Shown: piece after piece, positions 1-5,555 of the stretch
How positions within the stretch are numbered: position 1 is the stretch's first letter
Layout of the letters: each line of letters begins with the position of its first letter
Assembly (NCBI GenBank): GCA_937907415.1
Contig: CALCHY010000219.1
Span: forward strand, 1 to 12,438
Length of the DNA stretch: 12,438 bases
Reading direction: 5' to 3'
Origin: an uncultured Trueperaceae bacterium
GTDB lineage: Bacteria > Deinococcota > Deinococci > Deinococcales > Trueperaceae
Notes under the pieces: generated by a model
Told to the model about the DNA's origin: nothing
The model's database searches: none
Seen by the model: the letters and a program-made list of their open reading frames with translations, nothing else
Position numbers and translations under genes: made by a program

Positions 1-2
1 GG

Positions 3-74
3 CCGGCAGCGGCGGCCTTCGGGCTCACGTTGGGGGCGCTGGAGGGGCACCTGCAGGAGGTACTCGCAGTCTAG
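3..74 (+). CDS. C-terminal end of an unidentified protein (partial)
   Basis: An open frame enters from the left edge and stops at TAG 72-74, giving the last 23 residues (PAAAFGLTLGALEGHLQEVL followed by AV). Codon use is GC-rich and typical of a real gene, but the piece is too short to assign to a family. It ends ten bases before the next candidate start. Confidence 0.4.
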   Translation, partial: PAAAAFGLTLGALEGHLQEVLAV

Positions 75-83
75 GCGCCGGCC

Positions 84-278
84 GTGCGGAACTTCGGCGA
101 ATTTCCCATCATGGAGCCGGGTGTGATAGCGCTGGGGCTCACGGCCATGGCCACCTTCACGAACGGGTTCCTAGAGGTCTTCGTCGGCGTGCCGAAGGGG
201 AGCATGTTCGCCGTCTTCCCGTTCATGGCGGCCTGCTTCTCGCTATCGCTCCCGTTCGTCCATAGGCGCTGCCGGTGA
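84..278 (+). CDS. possible small membrane protein
   Basis: A 64-codon frame starting with GTG at 84, or 55 codons from ATG 111. It holds two hydrophobic stretches, one around VIALGLTAMATFTNGFLEVF and one around MFAVFPFMAACFSLSLPFV, joined by a short Gly/Pro/Lys turn, and ends in a basic tail (HRRCR). This layout would suit a two-helix inner-membrane protein with a cytoplasmic C-terminus. Neither start has a convincing ribosome binding site or -10 box, and I do not recognise a family. It could be a chance frame in GC-rich DNA. Confidence 0.3.
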   Translation: MRNFGEFPIMEPGVIALGLTAMATFTNGFLEVFVGVPKGSMFAVFPFMAACFSLSLPFVHRRCR

Positions 279-396
279 GTTGGCGCGTCCGAGCGAGGTT
301 CCCCTAACGGACACGCGGATTTTCCTCTAATGAATGGTGCTGCGAGCTAGCGCTGAGCGCACATGCAGATAAGCGCACAAACGCTTTTACTGGGGC

Positions 397-636
397 ATGG
401 AACGCTGGACGATCAAAGTCAGTGCCTAGACCGACCGTAGCCTGAGGACGTTCCTCGCGTAGCGTGGAATGAAGAAGGGTGCGCTTTCCGCCTTCGTCGA
501 GGATGCCGTGGAGGACGGGCTCTACCGGTTGATGGTCGAAGAGATCCAGGCGCGCAATTTGGACGTGACCGAGGACGAACTGGAGGATCTGGTTGAGGAG
601 GCGGTGCGCTGGGCGCGCACGGGCCGCTCCAGTTGA
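397..636 (+). pseudogene. ribbon-helix-helix antitoxin of a PIN toxin pair, with two in-frame TAG stops
   Basis: Read from ATG 397, the frame gives MERWTIKVSA, then TAG at 427, then TDRSLRTFLA, then TAG at 460, then RGMKKGALSAFVEDAVEDGL and an acidic helical tail to TGA 634-636. The pattern of beta strand, 'RTFLA-RGMKKG' and 'FVEDAV' matches the MetJ/Arc-type antitoxins that sit before PIN toxins. About 79 residues would be made if the stops were sense codons. Each TAG is one base from CAG or GAG, the residues expected there. The stop touches the toxin start (TGA then GTG), the usual coupled layout. A residual product could start at ATG 469, but it would lack the DNA-binding strand. Confidence 0.75.
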
Positions 637-1046
637 GTGCGGGTCGTTCTTGACACCATCGTCATCACCTCGGGGCTACTGCGCGCAGGCAGCCCGACCG
701 ATCTACTCAGACGGGCTTGGGAAACGCGCCGCCTGACGCTGGTGGGTTCGGAGTGGCAACTTGAAGAGTTGCGCCGTGTTAGCCGAAATCCACGCCTCAA
801 GAGCAGGTTCGCGCCGCACGAAGTAGGCCGCTTGGTCGGCCAGATACGCCGCGTGGCCGTGATGGTCGATCCGGCTTCCGGGGTGGCGGTTTCTCTGGAC
901 CCGGACGACGACCCCTCATCGCTACAGCTATCTCTGGTGCCGCGCAGTATCTCGTCACTGGAGACAAGAGCGACCTGCTGGTGTTCAAGAGCGTGAGTGG
1001 CGTCCGCATAGTTACCGCCCGACCGGTGCTAGAAATCCTGACGTAG
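637..1046 (+). pseudogene. PIN-domain toxin (VapC-like), frameshifted and missing a conserved residue
   Basis: The frame opens at GTG 637 directly after the antitoxin stop and reads MRVVLDTIVITSGLL, the N-terminal PIN signature with its first acidic residue (D6). The usual 'DTNV' is 'DTIV', so the conserved Asn is replaced. The frame is good through the DPDDD acidic motif (about 901-912). It then loses register at a run of C (912-915). One frame over, the family C-terminus resumes as PLIATAISGAAQYLVTGDK, containing the last metal-binding Asp of the TGDKDLL motif, and runs to TAG 1044-1046. A single-base deletion in the C run explains the break. PIN toxins are Mg-dependent ribonucleases; this one is very likely dead. 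Confidence 0.8.
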
Positions 1047-1048
1047 TG

Positions 1049-1219
1049 ATGGTCGGGTATGACCGTCCCTTTTCATACACCAGCGCGGCAATCCCATCCT
1101 TGTTTGCGTTTCGCGACGCGCATGTGTCGAGGCGCGGGGTGCGGCAGTGCGCGTTTTGCCTGCGGAACTTGCTGGCCGAGGAGTACTCCGCGTGCCCGCA
1201 TCGTGGCGTGAGTATCTAG
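1049..1219 (+). CDS. possible small Cys-rich protein
   Basis: A 56-residue frame from ATG 1049, just after the PIN toxin remnant, to TAG 1217-1219. Its C-terminal half has VRQCAFCLRNLLAEEYSACP, then H, giving C-x2-C and C-x-H, which could bind zinc. The N-terminal half has no recognisable motif, there is no good ribosome binding site, and I know no family. Listed because the residue mix looks coding; a chance frame is equally possible. Confidence 0.22.
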   Translation: MVGYDRPFSYTSAAIPSLFAFRDAHVSRRGVRQCAFCLRNLLAEEYSACPHRGVSI

Positions 1220-1264
1220 ACGGCATCGGCCGGTGAGCGGAATGCGTTGAGAGGGGGTAGAGCG

Positions 1265-1420
1265 ATGGACGAGAACCTGTTCGAGGACTTGCTGGAAAGC
1301 ATTCGGGAGGCCGGCGCAGTTCTCCGCAGCGAGCGCGAAGCGACGCGGCGCACCATCTTGACTGACGAGGCGACAGAGGTCGGTCTGCCTGTTGCTGTCG
1401 AGCGGAAGGGGGTCATCTGA
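1265..1420 (+). pseudogene. N-terminal part of a HigA-like antitoxin
   Basis: ATG 1265 follows a good Shine-Dalgarno (GAGGGGG, seven bases upstream). The 51 residues begin MDENLFEDLLESIREAGAVL, the characteristic lead-in of HigA-type antitoxins that normally continue into a Cro/CI helix-turn-helix. Here the helix-turn-helix is absent. After about residue 35 the sequence diverges and stops at TGA 1418-1420, and a fragment of an ISL3 transposase begins at once. No HigB-like toxin frame is visible upstream. Best read as an antitoxin gene cut by insertion or deletion; a genuine 51-residue protein cannot be excluded because its translation signals are intact. Confidence 0.5.
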
Positions 1421-1422
1421 GT

Positions 1423-1545
1423 AAGCGGTGGCGTTACGCCAAGCGCACCTTTGGCCACGGTATCCAGGCCGACTACGCTGCCGTCAAGGCCGCGCTGGAA
1501 CTGCCGTGGAGCAACGCCCAATGCGAGGGGCAGGTCAGTCGCCTT
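1423..1545 (+). mobile_element. C-terminal fragment of an ISL3-family transposase
   Basis: In the frame starting at 1423 the sequence reads KRWRYAKRTFGHGIQADYAA and then VKAALELPWSNAQCEGQVSRL. The 'A-D-x-A-A-V-x-A-A-L-x-x-P-W-S-N-x-x-x-E-G-Q-V-x-R-L' run is the signature around the last catalytic Glu of ISL3 (IS204/IS1001/IS1165-type) transposases. The next expected block (KLLKRQMYGRA) is missing and the frame becomes unrelated. No start codon, no earlier DDE residues and no clear terminal repeats are present, so this is a remnant of an inactive copy. Confidence 0.75.
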
Positions 1546-1635
1546 GCGGAGCGACCTGTTCTGAATGCAGCAGCAACAGCCGCGAAGCGCCACTGCTATT
1601 CAGTTGCAACTTCCTTGAGGAGCGACCGGTTCTGA
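1542..1635. repeat. pair of 23-bp imperfect direct repeats
   Basis: Positions 1542-1564 and 1613-1635 match at 21 of 23 bases (core GGAGCGACC followed by T or G, then GTTCTGA), 71 bp apart. They bracket the end of the ISL3 remnant. They could be a small internal duplication or traces of IS ends; the sequence does not decide. Confidence 0.5.
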
Positions 1636-1674
1636 CAGAGTATCATTAGTGTAGGAGACGCGGGAGGAAAAGAT

Positions 1675-1842
1675 ATGGAAGGCCCAATAGGTATGTTCTA
1701 CTACTGGATTGGTATGGTATCCAGCATTCTAGTCCTGGCCATCGTCGGGGAAGAAGAGGATAACGTGATAACGATGACAGCGGTATTTTGGCCGGTAGGG
1801 CTTGTTTGGACTATATACCGCGCCATAAAAAGAAGGAAGTAA
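1675..1842 (+). CDS. small two-helix membrane protein
   Basis: A 55-residue frame from ATG 1675 with a strong Shine-Dalgarno (GGGAGGA, six to seven bases upstream), ending at TAA 1840-1842. Helix one is about YWIGMVSSILVLAIV (residues 10-24), followed by an acidic loop GEEEDN, helix two about MTAVFWPVGLVWTIYRAI, and a basic tail KRRK. This predicts a hairpin in the membrane with a cytoplasmic C-terminus. The local sequence is clearly richer in A and T than its surroundings, which suggests recent transfer, perhaps from a phage. No family recognised. A similar-sized partner gene follows. Confidence 0.6.
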   Translation: MEGPIGMFYYWIGMVSSILVLAIVGEEEDNVITMTAVFWPVGLVWTIYRAIKRRK

Positions 1843-1869
1843 GAGGACATCGTTTTAGAGGGGGCACCG

Positions 1870-2049
1870 ATAGCGAACCTAGTCACCATAGCAGCTTTCT
1901 CAATTGTGGCCGGTGCCACCACATGGTTTGTCTGCCTCGGTATAGGCGCCGGGATCCGGAAGTCTTCTTACATGATAGATGGATGCGTGTACTATCAACT
2001 GGCCAGGATGTGTAAAATGCTGGACGATAATGATGAACGCATGAAGTAA
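1870..2049 (+). pseudogene. small membrane protein whose start codon appears to be ATA
   Basis: The frame IANLVTIAAFSIVAGATTWF and onward runs to TAA 2047-2049, about 59 residues with one clear membrane helix, a Gly-rich end (GIGAGIRKSS) and a soluble tail MCKMLDDNDERMK. A good Shine-Dalgarno (GAGGGGG, 1858-1864) sits five bases before codon 1870, but that codon is ATA, one base from ATG. The next usable start (GTG 1906) would remove most of the helix. Either the start was lost by a single mutation or ATA is used poorly. It follows the 1675 gene in the same reading frame and probably formed an operon with it. Confidence 0.45.
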
Positions 2050-2210
2050 CTGGGCAGGAAAACGTGGCCCCGGCGAATCAACGACAGAGGAAACCGAAGC
2101 GGCGCTTTACTACTACGAGATGTTTCGTGGACTTGTCTTCTCGGTGTTCCGTGCGGAGTGTAACTTTATCGCCTTCTCAACCTTTCGAATGGCGGGCCCC
2201 CCGGCCTTAG

Positions 2211-2760
2211 TCAGGTTTCCCTAGTTCCTAAGCGTAACCACGACCTCAACGGATCAGGGCCAGTGGCCAAGCCAGCAGGGGGCGGAGCCGACGCTGCGGC
2301 AACCTGCAAGTTCTGTTCGTAGGCCTCCACCGGCGTGAGCGTATCGAGGCTGCTGTGCTGCCGTTCACGGTTGTAGTACTCGATGCAGCTGCCGATGCCC
2401 ATCTGGGCGGCCCTCACGTCCTCGTTAGCGTGCAGGTAGACGTTCTCGCATTTCAGACTCCACCAGAAGCGCTCGATGAAGGCGTTGCCGCGCCACGCGC
2501 CCTTGCCGTCCATGCTGATCTTGACACCTTGAGCTTGAAGAACGCTCGTGAAGGCCTGCGAGGTGAACTGGTTGCCTTAGAACGCTCATGATCTCCGGCG
2601 GCCAAAAACGCTCCAGCGCTTCCTCCAGCGCCTCCAGGCAGAAGCGAATGCCCTTAGCCGCCAGGCGAGCAGGCGGCGACCGAACACGTCGATGATTCCA
2701 CCAGGTAACAGAAGCCTCTGGCCTTGTTACCCATGTGCAGTTGCCATTCGGGTAGGTCGC
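2211..2760 (-). pseudogene. IS3-family transposase (OrfB), multiply frameshifted
   Basis: The minus strand carries the second half of an IS3-type integrase-core transposase. The good C-terminal block reads ISMDGKGAWRGNAFIERFWW, then SLKCENVYLHA and YYNRERQHSSLDTLTPVEAY, including the catalytic Glu. Upstream, pieces in other frames read KARGFCYLV, IIDVFGRRLLAWRL, FCLEALEEALERFWPPEIMS and QFTSQAFTSVLQAQGVKIS. At about 2578-2582 the expected VDQGNQF reads GTTCTAAGGC, so the catalytic Asp and the frame are lost. At least three frame changes are needed. It is an inactive relic; OrfA and terminal repeats were not found. Confidence 0.85.
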
Positions 2761-2809
2761 CGGCGCGCCAACAGCGACCCAATCAGGCCCGTCGTCGTGC
2801 CCGAAAAGA

Positions 2810-2844
2810 AGGATCCCGCGCCGAGTGTTTCGGCGCAGGATCCT
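2810..2844 (-). terminator. hairpin terminator downstream of the left tRNA-Pro half
   Basis: AGGATCC (2810-2816) and GCGCCGA (2818-2824) pair with TCGGCGC (2830-2836) and GGATCCT (2838-2844), with one mismatch and a five-base loop. On the minus strand the stem is followed by TCTTTTC (2809-2803). It lies 31 bases beyond the CCA end of the tRNA half at 2876-2921, where a tRNA terminator would be. Confidence 0.65.
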
Positions 2845-2875
2845 CGTGTGTGACGTCCTAGACGTCGTTTATGCG

Positions 2876-2921
2876 TGGTCGGGGTGGCCAGATTTGAACT
2901 GACGACCACTTGACCCCCAGG
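2876..2921 (-). repeat. 3' half of tRNA-Pro, left copy of a 46-bp direct repeat (att-like)
   Basis: On the minus strand this reads from the anticodon loop (CTGGGGG, anticodon GGG) through the anticodon 3' stem TCAAG, variable loop TGGTC, T-arm GTCAG / TTCAAAT / CTGGC and acceptor strand CACCCCG to ACCA. The acceptor CACCCCG and anticodon GGG indicate proline. The 5' half (acceptor CGGGGTG, D-arm, CTTGA stem) is missing: bases after 2921 do not complement. The same 46 bases recur at 5556-5601. A duplicated tRNA 3' end of this kind is the standard trace of integrase-mediated insertion into a tRNA gene. Confidence 0.85.
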
Positions 2922-3222
2922 GAACTAGAGGGTGGGTCTTTCAGCTCTGTTGAGGTCAGTTCTGTGCGTCCGAGACAGGGGAGATGTTGGTTCTCTTTCT
3001 CCTCCATGTGTGGGTTCCCGTTTGAGTTCTTGCCTGTTGGGCCCAGGAATGGGCCCCGGAATCCGCTCTTTCAAGAGGTTCATTGGCTGGGACTGCATGC
3101 GAGCGCCTCCAACTTACAACAGGGCCGAGGCCGGGGGCAGCTCGACAGGAGTGAGAATGTCGGGATGCGGATGGAGAGCTTTGGAGCTTACCAGTCCAAG
3201 GCAGCACTGCGATGATGGCTGC
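2922..3222. other. gene-free stretch between the left repeat and the acetyltransferase
   Basis: No supported gene. Open frames exist on both strands but lack start signals and family features. The only structure noted is two GGGCCC palindromes six bases apart (3039-3044 and 3051-3056). It may hold the promoter of the 3223 gene, which I could not locate. Confidence 0.4.
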
Positions 3223-3645
3223 ATGATCTCCTACACCGATGACCTAGACGGGATAACCGCCGAGCAGCTCCGCGGCTTCTTCGTTGACTGGCCGAATCCA
3301 CCGACGCCGGATACTCACCTGCGCCTATTGCGCGGAAGCGGCGCGGTTGAGGTCGCTAAAGATGAGACTACTGGCCAAGTCGTAGGTTTCATTTCGGGGG
3401 TCACCGATGGCGTGCTCAGCGCCTACATTCCTCTGCTCGAGGTGCTGCCGGCCTACCAGGGGAAGGGCATCGGCTCGGAGTTGGTTCGGCGCCTATTGAG
3501 CAGGCTTGATCACCTCTACACGGTCGACCTGCTCTGCGACGCGGACCTTCAACCGTTCTACGAGCAGCAGGGAATGCGTCCCACTGTCGGGATGATGTCG
3601 CGAAGGTATGCAAGGCAATCTGGCGCAAAACCGCCTCAGGAGTAG
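3223..3645 (+). CDS. GNAT-family N-acetyltransferase
   Basis: A 140-residue protein from ATG 3223 (MISYTDDLDGI) to TAG 3643-3645. The GNAT fold is shown by the central strand VVGFISGVTDGVLSAYIPLL followed by EVLPAYQGKGIGSELVRRLL, in which Q-G-K-G-I-G is the acetyl-CoA pyrophosphate-binding loop (R/Q-x-x-G-x-G/A). The C-terminal LQPFYEQQGMRP is the family's last helix and strand. Length is typical of single-domain members. The frame is open further upstream to 2932, but that part is not GNAT-like, so the internal ATG was chosen. It transfers acetyl groups to an unknown amine. With no ribbon-helix-helix partner it is more likely a metabolic or resistance enzyme than a TacT-like toxin. Confidence 0.85.
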   Translation: MISYTDDLDGITAEQLRGFFVDWPNPPTPDTHLRLLRGSGAVEVAKDETTGQVVGFISGVTDGVLSAYIPLLEVLPAYQGKGIGSELVRRLLSRLDHLYTVDLLCDADLQPFYEQQGMRPTVGMMSRRYARQSGAKPPQE

Positions 3646-3705
3646 TGATCCTTTCGGTCGTCGGGGGAAGTGGTCTGCGCCTCGATGTTCCACTGCGAAT
3701 CCGGG

Positions 3706-3711
3706 TAAAGT
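3706..3711 (+). promoter_or_regulatory. -10 box of a leaderless promoter for the VbhA/Fic operon
   Basis: TAAAGT ends six bases before ATG 3718, placing the transcription start at or next to the start codon. No strong -35 is visible. The spacing equals that before the genes at 6120, 7584 and 10479. Confidence 0.6.
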
Positions 3712-3717
3712 GTGGGT

Positions 3718-3915
3718 ATGCCCGTCAAGAAGCAGACTGTTCAAGCGCGGTCTCAGGCTCGTTCCATCGCTGCCAACCTGAGGGTCGAGGGTTTTAGCCT
3801 AACCCCTAAGCAGGTCGGGACTATAGCTGACGTGATAGACGGTAAGCGAGACGCGGGGCGCGAGATCCTTGAACTCAAGGCCGCCTTGGCAGCGCGTGTA
3901 CAGTTCCGAAGATAG
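3718..3915 (+). CDS. VbhA-like antitoxin of a Fic toxin
   Basis: A 65-residue protein from ATG 3718, preferred over GTG 3712 because of the -10 box six bases upstream. VbhA-type antitoxins inhibit class I Fic AMP-transferases by inserting a helix with the motif S/T-x-x-x-E-G/N, whose Glu blocks ATP gamma-phosphate binding. Here residues 20-25 are N-L-R-V-E-G within SIAANLRVEGFSLTP, so Glu24 and Gly25 are present at the same numbering as in VbhA but Asn replaces Ser20. The rest (TPKQVGTIADVIDGKRDAGR) matches the second and third helices. Its end overlaps the Fic start by 20 bases, so translation is probably coupled. The toxin is intact, so the antitoxin should be functional. Confidence 0.8.
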   Translation: MPVKKQTVQARSQARSIAANLRVEGFSLTPKQVGTIADVIDGKRDAGREILELKAALAARVQFRR

Positions 3916-4507
3916 GCTTTACTGCTACCCAGATAGCTCGACTCTTAAGAACCTGCTCGACATCCGAGACGCTGCCGCTCTGGCCGAAGCCGAGGGTTAC
4001 ATCGTTGGCCTCAGGATGGCTGAGGTGGTTCGTGGGCCTTCGAGCTTCGCCTTCAGTTTCGAGTTCTTGAAGGAGTTGCATCGTCGCTTGTTCCAGGACG
4101 TGTATGAGTGGGCTGGCGCGACGAGGCGGGTGGACATGTCCAAGGGCCATACCCGATTCGCCGTATGGGAGCAGGTCGAGGCAGAAGCAGAGAGGTTGTT
4201 CGACTCCACTGCGATGAAGCCGGCTCCGGTTTCAGGCGCCCAGCGGCAGTGGTTTATCGACACGGCTGCGCCCTTCCTCGTTGCCCTGAACGTAATACAC
4301 CCGTTCCGGGACGGCAACGGGCGAACGATGCGATTGTTCGTCGAACTGTGGGCCAACTCGATGGGCCTCCAGTTGGATTGGGGCCGGGTCGAACCGGAGA
4401 AGATCGTGGAAGCGATGATCCATGGCGTTACTCTTGACGACAGCCTATTGCGGGAAGTGCTGGATGCTTGCATAGTGCCGCCACCGAAGCGGAAGATCGC
4501 TACGTAA
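3896..4507 (+). CDS. Fic-domain AMP-transferase toxin (VbhT/FicT class I)
   Basis: A 203-residue protein from GTG 3896 (VYSSEDRLYCYPD); an earlier TTG at 3869 is open but adds residues that are not family-like. The catalytic loop HPFRDGNGRTMR (residues 135-146) matches H-x-F-x-D/E-G-N-G-R-x-x-R exactly, with His135 as the general base, so it looks active. The N-terminal SSEDRLYCYPD...LKNLLDIRDAAAL is usual for stand-alone Fic toxins, and KGHTRFAV (83-90) is the substrate flap. Members adenylylate targets such as DNA gyrase and topoisomerase IV and stop growth. It overlaps its antitoxin upstream and its last eight bases overlap the convergent AbiEi-like gene. Confidence 0.9.
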   Translation: MYSSEDRLYCYPDSSTLKNLLDIRDAAALAEAEGYIVGLRMAEVVRGPSSFAFSFEFLKELHRRLFQDVYEWAGATRRVDMSKGHTRFAVWEQVEAEAERLFDSTAMKPAPVSGAQRQWFIDTAAPFLVALNVIHPFRDGNGRTMRLFVELWANSMGLQLDWGRVEPEKIVEAMIHGVTLDDSLLREVLDACIVPPPKRKIAT

Positions 4508-5363
4508 CGATCCGGTCGGGACCGGCAAGCTCGGGGCTCGTGTCCTCGTTCGGTAGCAGGTAATCGGGGACGGTGATTCGGTACCGCGGGTGCAGGCGCC
4601 CGCCTGGTGTGAGCGCGCGGTCGCCGGATCCAAGATCGAATGCCTCGGCCTCCAGGTGCTTGCGCCAGGCATGCGAGTGTTGCTCGGCGTACACGAAGAA
4701 CAGGCGCTTGACCTTCACGGAGCGGCAGTTCTCCAGCAGCGTCGTCACGAGCCGAGGGCGCAGGTTGGTGAGGCATTCGAACGCGGCGTCGACGGTGCCG
4801 AACCCCTCGTTGCGCGGCAGTTCGTCGAGCGCCTCGAGGATGGCGCGCTCGGGGGTGGAGAGGGTGACCGGTTGCTCCCAGGGGTTGAGGCTGGCGCCCT
4901 GGCCGCTTGGGCCGGTGCGTTCAAGGCCCACGTCGGGCTCGGCGAACAGCTTCTTGGAGCGCCGCCGCAGCTCCGACCGCAGGGCGAGGCGTTTGAGCCA
5001 GCTCGGTGGGTCGGCGGCATAGAGGTACGCGACCTCGACGTCGCCGAAGGGCAGGAAGTGGGTATAGCCCTGCAGCGAGAGCGCGGTGGGGCCGCCGACG
5101 TGAACGTCGTAGCCGAGCCATTGCGCCGAGAGTAGGGGGACGGCCCAGTCCGCCGCGGGGCTGGTGCTGGCGCCTAGAGGTTGAGGCAGGCGGTACACGC
5201 CGTGTGCCACTCGTTCCAGCCAACCACGTCGGGCGTAATGATGGGCGAGTTGACGGCTCACGCCGTGTTGGGCGAGCCATGGTGAGTCCAGGAGGAAACC
5301 TGGCGGTGCTACAGCGATGAGATGCTTTAGGAGCTCCTCAAAATGTCTAGCCACGCTTGACAT
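4500..5363 (-). CDS. AbiEi-type antitoxin/transcription factor without an AbiEii partner
   Basis: A 287-residue protein from ATG 5363 (MSSVARHFEELLKHL); the frame is open to ATG 5423 but the extra residues look non-native. Residues 10-60 form a winged helix ending in GWLERVAHGVYRLP, the hallmark AbiEi N-terminal domain. The long C-terminal part (VGGPTALSLQGYTHFLPFGD, then STPERAILEALDELP and VTTLLENCRSVKVKRLFFVY) matches the larger AbiEi_3-like class. These proteins repress their own operon and neutralise an AbiEii nucleotidyltransferase. No toxin gene follows: the next gene is fic, convergent, with stops overlapping at 4500-4507. It may be an orphan, may act as an anti-toxin for other systems, or its partner was lost. 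Confidence 0.8.
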   Translation of the reverse strand: MSSVARHFEELLKHLIAVAPPGFLLDSPWLAQHGVSRQLAHHYARRGWLERVAHGVYRLPQPLGASTSPAADWAVPLLSAQWLGYDVHVGGPTALSLQGYTHFLPFGDVEVAYLYAADPPSWLKRLALRSELRRRSKKLFAEPDVGLERTGPSGQGASLNPWEQPVTLSTPERAILEALDELPRNEGFGTVDAAFECLTNLRPRLVTTLLENCRSVKVKRLFFVYAEQHSHAWRKHLEAEAFDLGSGDRALTPGGRLHPRYRITVPDYLLPNEDTSPELAGPDRIVT

Positions 5364-5529
5364 AATAGCGGGAAGATAAAGCACATGGCTCCGGTGACGG
5401 AGGCCTTTAGGGCTGCCATGCATAGCCGATCGGCCAGACGCTAACGACCATGAGGGGGTTAGATAGCGCGAGCCGCCATCTCAGGTGTGGACTGACGCAG
5501 CTCCCGCAGCATTCGGCTTCGATTGTAAA

Positions 5530-5552
5530 GAAGCCCGTCAAAGACGGGCTTC
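5530..5552 (-). terminator. hairpin terminator downstream of the right tRNA-Pro half
   Basis: GAAGCCCGTC (5530-5539) pairs perfectly with GACGGGCTTC (5543-5552) around a three-base loop; on the minus strand TTTACAATC follows. It starts three bases past the CCA-proximal end of the tRNA half at 5556-5601, the normal place for a tRNA terminator. Confidence 0.7.
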
Positions 5553-5555
5553 ATT

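Noticed and set aside
397..636. TAG read as an amino acid (stop-codon recoding) in the antitoxin
   Set aside because: TAG is used as a normal stop by neighbouring intact genes, for example at 3643, 3913 and 10121 and by the minus-strand gene ending at 4500, so ordinary decay is the simpler reading.
2876..2960. A complete tRNA-Pro gene on the minus strand
   Set aside because: Only the half from anticodon loop to CCA is present; the bases after 2921, and after 5601 at the other copy, do not form the D-arm or the 5' acceptor strand.
2932..3222. N-terminal extension of the GNAT protein to 2932
   Set aside because: The extra 97 residues are unlike GNAT proteins, have no start signal and would begin 11 bases from the tRNA-derived repeat.
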